40,153 nt of DNA from Halobacteriales archaeon QS_8_65_32 (lineage in GTDB: Archaea > Halobacteriota > Halobacteria > Halobacteriales > Halococcaceae). The notes beneath the pieces are model-generated. The model ran no database searches. It was not told the DNA's origin and worked only from the letters and a program-made list of their open reading frames with translations. Positions 30,326 to 36,785 of the stretch are shown here, piece by piece. The stretch lies in the NCBI GenBank assembly GCA_003022925.1, contig PXRY01000001.1:1-40153 (forward strand), written 5' to 3'. A program made the translations under genes and the position numbers. Each line of letters starts with the position of its first letter. Position 1 is the first letter of the stretch.

Positions 30326-30680
30326 AGTATTAATTAGCGGCATAGGAGAGAACAGCAGGTCAGATTGAACGGTTCGAAAGCTCCCGACACGTTCGGTTCG
30401 GGGGGCTCATTGCTGTTAAAAGACCGCGCTGCCGCGCGGTCTTTTGCGATGTGATGGGAACTCTCCGAGTTCCCATTTACTCACGAGGACTCCGTTCTCG
30501 TGAATGTGGTCAGAACGTGGAGCGTTCTGACTGCAAGCTGGAAATCGTAGATTTCCAGCACTGAACGAAAGACGCCTTCGGCGTCTTTCGAACCACGGCG
30601 AAGCCGCCACGCGGTCGGCCCCTTTCAGTCCCACCCTGTAGCAGTTGTCCGGTGGGCAATTACGTAGGTCAACGCTGCTG
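30326..30680. mobile_element. MITE-like element, copy B, carrying a six-hairpin array
   Basis: Ends and internal blocks match copy A at 9353-9559; contains six consecutive inverted repeats between 30418 and 30590. Confidence 0.65.
30418..30590. repeat. Array of six consecutive stem-loops
   Basis: AAAAGACCGCG/CGCGGTCTTTT (30418-30445); ATGGGAACTC/GAGTTCCCAT (30454-30476); TCACGAGGAC/GTTCTCGTGA (30481-30503, one G-T); GTCAGAACG/CGTTCTGAC (30509-30531); GCTGGAAATC/GATTTCCAGC (30537-30559); CGAAAGACGCC/GGCGTCTTTCG (30566-30590). Confidence 0.95.
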
Positions 30681-30757
30681 GCGCGACCGGAGCGAACCCG
30701 CCGCGGTCGTAGAGGACACCCAAGCGCCTCGAAGGCCAGCACGGACGAGACGTCCCT

Positions 30758-32057
30758 TTACCCGGACGCGACGCTGTGAATCCACCCCCCGACGTCCCCG
30801 ATGACTGAGGGAGCGACGTTTCCGCCGAAGTACAGCGCAAGCGGCGTCGCCGGCACGAAGCCCGCCTGGAAGTAGTGATCGGGCCCCTCGTAGAACTCGA
30901 CCCTGCTGCCGCCGGGGAGATCGGTGGCCCGCCACGCCTCGAACTCACCCCGGAGCCACGCGAGGAGTTCGGGTTGGGCCGCCTCGTCGGCCCGTCCAGC
31001 CTTCAGGACGAAGGCGGGCATGTCGAGGGCGCTTGCGGTCCCCGCAGGGTCGTACGCCGCGACGCTGCGGTGCCACGTTCCCGGTCGCCCCTAGAGAGTC
31101 TCGTCATCCTCGAAGTCGCCCTCGGCGATGCGCCGTGCGGTCTCGCGCTCGCGGTCGAGTTCGGCCTCCTGTGCGTCGCTGAGGTCGCCATCCGGTTCGA
31201 ACTCGTAGCGCATGAAATCGAGGTCGTCGGGATCGAGCGTCGAGTCCGCGCGACCGTCGAGAACGACGCCCGCGACGCTGCCGTGCTGAGCGGCGATGCG
31301 GGGAGCGGCCATCCCGCCCTGGCTGTGGCCCGCGACGAACAGGGCCTCTTCGGCCACCCTATCGATGGCGGCGAGTTCCGCCAGTGCCGCGACGGCGTCG
31401 TCGACGACCGCATCGAGCGTTAACTCCTCGTCGGGGACGTCCTGGTCCGCGAGGCGCTTCTCGTAGCGAAGCGTGGCGATCCCCTCGCTCGCGAGTCCCC
31501 ACGCGAAATCCCTCAGAAGCTTCGACGCGCCCACGGTGCCGTCCGGGTCGTGGACGCCGGCCCCGTGAACGAGCGCAACGCCCGGAAACGGCCCAGGTCC
31601 GGTGGGTAGCGCGAGAACCCCGTCGAGGCTAACGTCCCCGGCGTCGACGCTCACCGCACGCTCGCCGAACGCGCCCCGGTCGACGTACGCTGGGGGTTCG
31701 TACGCGGGTGAGAACGACGAGCCGACGACGCCGTCGGCCGTGACTTCGATAGTCGCCGCCTCAGTCCCCGCCTCGAACTCGAACGTGACGATCGCCTCGG
31801 TACCGCCGTCGATCGCTTCGTCCTTACTCGCGGTCACGTCGCTCACGCCTTGCAAGTCGCCGTACTGTGCGTGGAGCCCCGATCGGTACCGTTCGAGCGC
31901 GTCTTCGGCGTCCATCGATTCCTCCCCGAACCCGTCGGGGGAAGGTCTCGACGACCGCCGCCCGACCCTCGTCGGTGAGCAAAGCGGTCGCGTCGACGAC
32001 CGATCCGTCGGCGAACCGGTTCGCGAACTCGCGCGCCGTCGCTTCGGCCTCGCGCAT
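30758..32057 (-). pseudogene. DUF3887-like + alpha/beta hydrolase, inactivated by +1 frameshift (31937-31941) and in-frame TAG (31091-31093)
   Basis: Frame pieces MREAEATAREFANRFADGSVVDATALLTDEGRAAVVETFP | DGFGEESMDAEDALERYRSGLHAQYGDLQ...VAGHSQGGMAAPRIAAQ...EGDFEDDETL * GRPGTWHRSVAAYDPAGTASALDMPAFVLKAGRADEAAQPEL...GPDHYFQAGF. Confidence 0.85.
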
Positions 32058-32316
32058 GGGAACCATCCGTCGAGTCGCGTTCGTCCGGCGGGGTCGAATA
32101 GCTTGTGTGGCTCGGCCCGCACCAGAAGCCCGCTGACGGGAAAGCGCGATGGTCGATCGCCGACGACGACCGAAACTACTTGTACACCGCCGAACCCATC
32201 GGCCGGGGATCGAAATCGTCGTTCGATTCCGAATCGTGATCGCCGGAGCCAGTTCGACGACACGGACTCGACCCGATTCGTCGCCGTTCTCCACGACTCT
32301 ATGCCTCCGCTGGGCC

Positions 32317-32346
32317 GATTTTGTATAGCGATATGAAGTTTACAAG
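32317..32346 (-). repeat. 26-bp AT-rich dispersed repeat, copy 1
   Basis: Reverse complement CTTGTAAACTTCATATCGCTATACAAAATC; see copies 2-4. Confidence 0.75.
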
Positions 32347-32445
32347 AGAAAGCGGCGGTCTCGTGAGTCGTGCGTAGCGTCGGCGACCGGCCGGCGACTC
32401 GGTTCTCCCTGGCGTCGCTCAGTTGATCGTCCGCCGTGATCGCGC

Positions 32446-32950
32446 TCAGTACTCGACCGCGACCGATTCGCCGACGGGTCGGCCGTCGATCGACGGGCGG
32501 TCTCGCCGGGCGAGGCCGAGTCGCGGCCCCGGACAGTCTCGGCGAACCGTTGCAGCAGTAGCCGGTCAGGATCGGTGCCATGGAAGACCGATGATAGGTC
32601 GGCCGGAGTTTTCTCGCGCGTCACCTGAATGCGCCGGGCGAAACAGTCCATGTCGATGACACCGTGTGTCCCGGTTACCTCCGACGTCGCGTCGCTCCGT
32701 GATTCCCGCCCGTGGGATGCGTTCGACGACCCGTCGAGTGTGAACCGCGCTCCGTCGTCGAGCGTTATCGAGAGCGCGCTGACGTTCTCGCCTTCGGTAC
32801 CGGCGAATCGGGGTGCCGTCTCGGCGTGCATCCCGATGTGGAGTCCGATCAACCGGTGGACCGCGTCGACGGCGCTGACGGCGTGGTGCGCGATAGCCCT
32901 GTCGATCCGGTCAGGATGGTCGAGCCAACCTCCGCGGAGAGGCCTGTGAT
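32446..32950 (-). pseudogene. Degenerate C-terminal fragment of a Gfo/Idh/MocA-family oxidoreductase
   Basis: AVDAVHRLIGLHIGMHAETAPRFAGTEGENVSALSITLDDGARFTLDGSSNASHGRESRSDATSEVTGTHGVIDMDCFARRIQVTRE...DRLLLQRFAETVRGRDSASPGE then frame change to SIDGRPVGESVAVEY*; no N-terminal Rossmann domain upstream. Confidence 0.5.
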
Positions 32951-33258
32951 GTGTGCCCGAGGGAGCAGTAATCTCTTCGATCGAACTGAGACTCGCGTGC
33001 TCGTGATGTCGGCCCTTGAACCCCGGTGTTTCGACGCGACTCCGATGTACTCCGGCCCTCTCGTCGACCACCGGTCTCGCCTCCGGAAGCCGGGGTTCGG
33101 GGGTCGGAAGCACAGTTCCCGCCGGACCTCAACGAGTCGCCTTCGGAAGACGAGGTTACAGTCGAGGGCGTTCGCAATCGCGAGACTAAACGACGCTCGG
33201 CGAGATGACTCGAACTCGGATCTCGTCCTCTTCGAGGTGTGATACTCCGACACCGGCA

Positions 33259-33290
33259 GCTGTAAACTACATACTGCGATATAGAAGCCC
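33259..33290 (+). repeat. 26-bp dispersed repeat, copy 2
   Basis: AGCTGTAAACTACATACTGCGATATAGAAGCC. Confidence 0.75.
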
Positions 33291-33858
33291 CTGAATCGCA
33301 AGGGGAGCGCGAGCGTATGATGTCGGCCGATGCGGTGACAGAACGGTAGGTCGAACCGTCCTTCCGAGATCCGCCGAGGAGACGAATTCGTCCCCGGAAA
33401 CGCCGGTTCTATCGAGAATTAATAGAAATCGCGACAGTTCCGTCGCTCGACGAGTGGTAAGCACGACTGAACGGACTACTCGAACCGCGGCGCAGCACCA
33501 ATGCATTGTTCCGGTAGAGTCGGCACGTCGTTCGCGGTTACCGATGGTGGTTGGCTGGGTTCCTCGAAGGGACCGATATGGACGAGCAACGCGAGTCGGC
33601 ACGGGTCCGGGTTCCCGAAACTGCGTGCTCGCGGGTACCAGTGCTTTGCGAGATCGAGTCCGCGCACGGGAGACGTCAACTGTTTCGCCGAGCGACGAAG
33701 TCGTGGGTTCGATCGACGGTAGGTCGTCGGTGAGTTAGAAGCGATTCGGAGGACACGTCGATGGGACGGTTCCGCGCTCTCGGCGACTGCTCGGCTGGAG
33801 AGTCGTCGGATGGACAGGGCGAACTCGTAGGCGGGGGTTCCTCGGTGCAGTCGTTGCA

Positions 33859-33893
33859 GGAATTTTTGTATCGCGATATGTAATTTACGGCAG
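33859..33893 (-). repeat. 26-bp dispersed repeat, copy 3
   Basis: Reverse complement CTGCCGTAAATTACATATCGCGATACAAAAATTCC; contains perfect palindrome TATCGCGATA. Confidence 0.75.
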
Positions 33894-33955
33894 TTCGTTG
33901 ACGGCGACGACGAGGACTCGCGAGGCTTTTGCCCACCGCGGGCGTAGCCAGGACG

Positions 33956-34884
33956 ATGGTGCGGAACGTCGCTGGCGAGATGGTAGATCTCGAAGCCGAG
34001 GACTTCTATCTGCTGTCGGGCATCGAACAGGGGATGCGTTACAGCGAGTGGGTCTCCCGGGAGAAGTTGCCCGAGTTCTCGCGGCTCACCGCCGAGGACG
34101 TTTCCTACCGGATCGACCGCTGTGAGGAGCGGGGGCTGCTCGAACGTCGGACGATCCAGTACGAGGGCTACCAACTCGCGCCCGAGGGCTACGACATCCT
34201 CGCCCTCCGGACGTTCGCCGAGCGCGATACGATCAAGAGCGTCGGCGCGCCCCTCGGCGTCGGCAAGGAAAGCGACGTCTACGAGGTCCGCTCGTACAAG
34301 CCCCTCGCGCTCAAGTACCACCGCGAGGGGTATACGAACTTCCGGGAGGTGGACAAGGGTCGCGAGTACACCGCCGGTAGCCAGCACTCTTCGTGGTTGT
34401 ATACTCTTCGTGGTTGTATACTGCCCGGAAGGCCGCCGAACGCGAGTACGGGGTTCTTTCTGATCTCTACCCGGGGGTTCGAGTACCCAGACCGATCGAC
34501 CAGAACCGCCACGCGATCGTCATGGCACAGATGGATGGGGTCGAACTCTCGCGCGCCCGCCTCGAACCCGCCCAGGCCCGGCCGGTCTGTGATCTCGTGC
34601 TTCGGGAGATGGCGACGGCCTACGACGCCGGCTACGTCCACGCCGACATGAGCCAGTACAATGTTTTCGTCGGCGAAGGCGGGGTCACGATTTTCGACTG
34701 GCCCCAAGCTGTCGCGACTGATCACGCGAACGCCGGGGAACTGTTAGAGCGCGACGTTGAGAACGTGGTGAGTTACCTCCGACAAAAACACCCGCGAGAA
34801 GTTCCCGAGACCGAGACGCGGGCGCTCGCTCACGCGATTGGCGAGGGGAACTTCGAGTCGGTAAGCACATTCGAAACGTCGTAA
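33956..34884 (+). pseudogene. rio2: RIO2-type serine kinase (wHTH + RIO domain), frameshifted by a 17-bp tandem duplication at 34386-34422
   Basis: 5' frame MVRNVAGEMVDLEAEDFYLLSGIEQGMRYSEWVSREKLPEFSRLT...GVGKESDVYEVRSYKPLALKYHREGYTNFREVDKGREYTAGSQHSSWLYT; 3' frame SSWLYTARKAAEREYGVLSDLYPGVRVPRPIDQNRHAIVMAQMDGVEL...GYVHADMSQYNVFVGEGGVTIFDWPQAV. Confidence 0.92.
34386..34422 (+). repeat. 17-bp perfect tandem duplication inside rio2
   Basis: ACTCTTCGTGGTTGTAT x2 followed by ACT. Confidence 0.97.
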
Positions 34885-34910
34885 ATTGTATACTGCGATA
34901 TAGAATCGGC
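34877..34910 (+). repeat. 26-bp dispersed repeat, copy 4
   Basis: CGTCGTAAATTGTATACTGCGATATAGAATCGGC. Confidence 0.75.
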
Positions 34911-35001
34911 GGCGCGAGACAAGCCCCTGATCAGTGGGGAAGGGGTTCCAGCGAGCGAGAACGGACGATGGCCGATGTATCGATCGGGACTGTCGGGCGG
35001 C

Positions 35002-35009
35002 TTTATATA
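35002..35009 (+). promoter_or_regulatory. TATA box for mre11-rad50
   Basis: TTTATATA ~28-35 nt upstream of ATG 35037. Confidence 0.6.
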
Positions 35010-35036
35010 CGCGGCGTGAATATGGAGGGCAACCGA

Positions 35037-36782
35037 ATGGTCTCGCTGTTACACACGGCAGACACCCACCTGGGGTATCGCCAGTACCACCGTCCCGAAC
35101 GCGAGGCGGACTTCCGCGACGCTTTCTACCACGTGATCGACGCCGCCATCGCCGAGGAGGTCGACGCGGTCGTCCACGCCGGCGATCTGTTCGATTCGAG
35201 CCGGCCGGGGATCGACGCACTGTCGGACGCTCTGACAGGGCTCAAGCGCCTCCGCGAGGCGGACATCCCGTTCTTATCGATCGTCGGCAATCACGATGGG
35301 ACCCGCGACCGACAGTGGATCGATGTCTTTGCGTCGCTCGGCCTCGCGACCCGGCTCGACGATGCCGGCTTCAGCGTCCGAAGCGAGGGGTGTCACCTCG
35401 CGCTGTACGGGCTCGATTACGTTGATCCGGGCCGTCGCGACCGCCTCGATTACGCGTTCGATCCGGAGGCGGCGACGGGTGCTGACGCGGCCGTACTGGT
35501 AGCGCACGGGCTGTTCGAACCGTTTCCGAACGGCGACTGGGACGCTCGGGCGATCCGGCGGCAGAGTTCCGTCGAGTTCGACGCGATCCTCGCGGGCGAC
35601 GATCACACGAACCGCGAGACCGTCCTCTCGGAGTTCGGAACCTTGCTCATCTATCCGGGTTCGACCGAGCGGACCGCCGCGGACCAGCGCGAGCCGCGGG
35701 GCTATGGCCTCGTGGATGTCGATGGAAGCGGCGAGATCGAACGCGAGTTTCGCGAACTCGACACCCGGGAGTTCGTTTACGTCGACATCGAACTGAATGA
35801 GGGCGAGGGACTCGATCGCGTGCTCGCCGCGCTCGAAGACCGAGTTCGCGACCGGCGGGCGGTGACGGACTCGGAGCGGGAGGGGACCGACGAAGCGGCG
35901 GGCGAGGGAGAATCGGGCTTCGAAGAAGCGGTCGTGGTGGTCACGCTCACCGGGGCCGGCGAGCGGGTGTCGAGCGGGCCGATCGAGGAGTTCGGCCTCG
36001 GGCGCGAGGCGCTCACCGTTCGGGTCAACGACCGCCGGGAGTTCGACGACGACCTCGGCGAGTACGGCGAGGTCGCCTTCGCCGATCCCGAGCGCGCGGT
36101 CGAAGAGCGGCGACGAACCCTCGGCCTGAGTGGGGGCGGCCGCGAGATCGAGGACGTGATCCGGGACACCGACGCGGTGCCCGAGTCGAACGTCACCGAG
36201 GTAATCGAAGGCCGCGTCCGCGAATGGCTCGACGAGCGCCCGATCGGGACCTTCGAACGTACCGACCCGGAGCCGGCCGAGGAAGCCACAGCGGAGGGCA
36301 ACGAAGGTGATGACGGGAACGAGGACGAAGGCGGGAACGAAGGCGAAGGCAAAGACGAGACCGCGAACGTGCGAGCGGCCGGGACGGGGACGGCCGAGGC
36401 CGAAGCGGCCTCCGAGGGAACGGAAACCAACGGCAGGACGCCCGACGTCGGCGACCCGGAATCGAGCGAGACGACCGGGGACTCGAAGACGGCGGCGAGC
36501 GCGGCTGATGCCGACGGGACCGGAGACGGGGACCGACCGGACGGACTGGATGGACCGAACGGACCGAACGGACCGGACGAAAGCGAAGCGGAGGCGATGG
36601 GTGAGACGGAAGCGACGGGCGGGACAGAAGCGAAGAGCGAGAACAGGGACGATGGAAACAGCGGACGAGACCGGAACGGCGGGGACGGCGGGAACGGGAG
36701 AGACGAGGCCGACGACGGAAGCGAGGCGGACGGTGGAAGCGACGGGGACGGACGAACGACACAGGCGACGCTGTGGGACTGA
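35037..36782 (+). CDS. mre11: DNA double-strand break repair nuclease Mre11
   Basis: VSLLHTADTHLGYRQY, VHAGDLFDSSRPG, IVGNHDGTRDR, AGDDHTNRET phosphoesterase motifs; long acidic Gly/Asp/Thr-rich tail. Confidence 0.95.
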   Translation: MVSLLHTADTHLGYRQYHRPEREADFRDAFYHVIDAAIAEEVDAVVHAGDLFDSSRPGIDALSDALTGLKRLREADIPFLSIVGNHDGTRDRQWIDVFASLGLATRLDDAGFSVRSEGCHLALYGLDYVDPGRRDRLDYAFDPEAATGADAAVLVAHGLFEPFPNGDWDARAIRRQSSVEFDAILAGDDHTNRETVLSEFGTLLIYPGSTERTAADQREPRGYGLVDVDGSGEIEREFRELDTREFVYVDIELNEGEGLDRVLAALEDRVRDRRAVTDSEREGTDEAAGEGESGFEEAVVVVTLTGAGERVSSGPIEEFGLGREALTVRVNDRREFDDDLGEYGEVAFADPERAVEERRRTLGLSGGGREIEDVIRDTDAVPESNVTEVIEGRVREWLDERPIGTFERTDPEPAEEATAEGNEGDDGNEDEGGNEGEGKDETANVRAAGTGTAEAEAASEGTETNGRTPDVGDPESSETTGDSKTAASAADADGTGDGDRPDGLDGPNGPNGPDESEAEAMGETEATGGTEAKSENRDDGNSGRDRNGGDGGNGRDEADDGSEADGGSDGDGRTTQATLWD

Positions 36783-36785
36783 CCG

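Noticed and set aside
30418-30590. CRISPR array
   Set aside because: The units are palindromes with different sequences and no common direct repeat; no cas gene nearby.
30416-30742. 108-aa minus ORF (MLAFEALGCPLRP...HENGVLVSKWELGEFPSHRKRPRGSAVF) as a real protein
   Set aside because: It is read straight through the hairpin array and element end; composition is non-halophilic and best explained as a spurious ORF in the repeat element.
14912-31093. Stop-codon recoding (e.g. pyrrolysine at TAG) as an explanation for the in-frame TAG codons
   Set aside because: TAG is used as an ordinary terminator in this window (aminotransferase 14868-14870, MFS gene 16063-16065), another interrupted gene has TAA, and no pyl genes are visible. 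Mutation or sequencing error is simpler.
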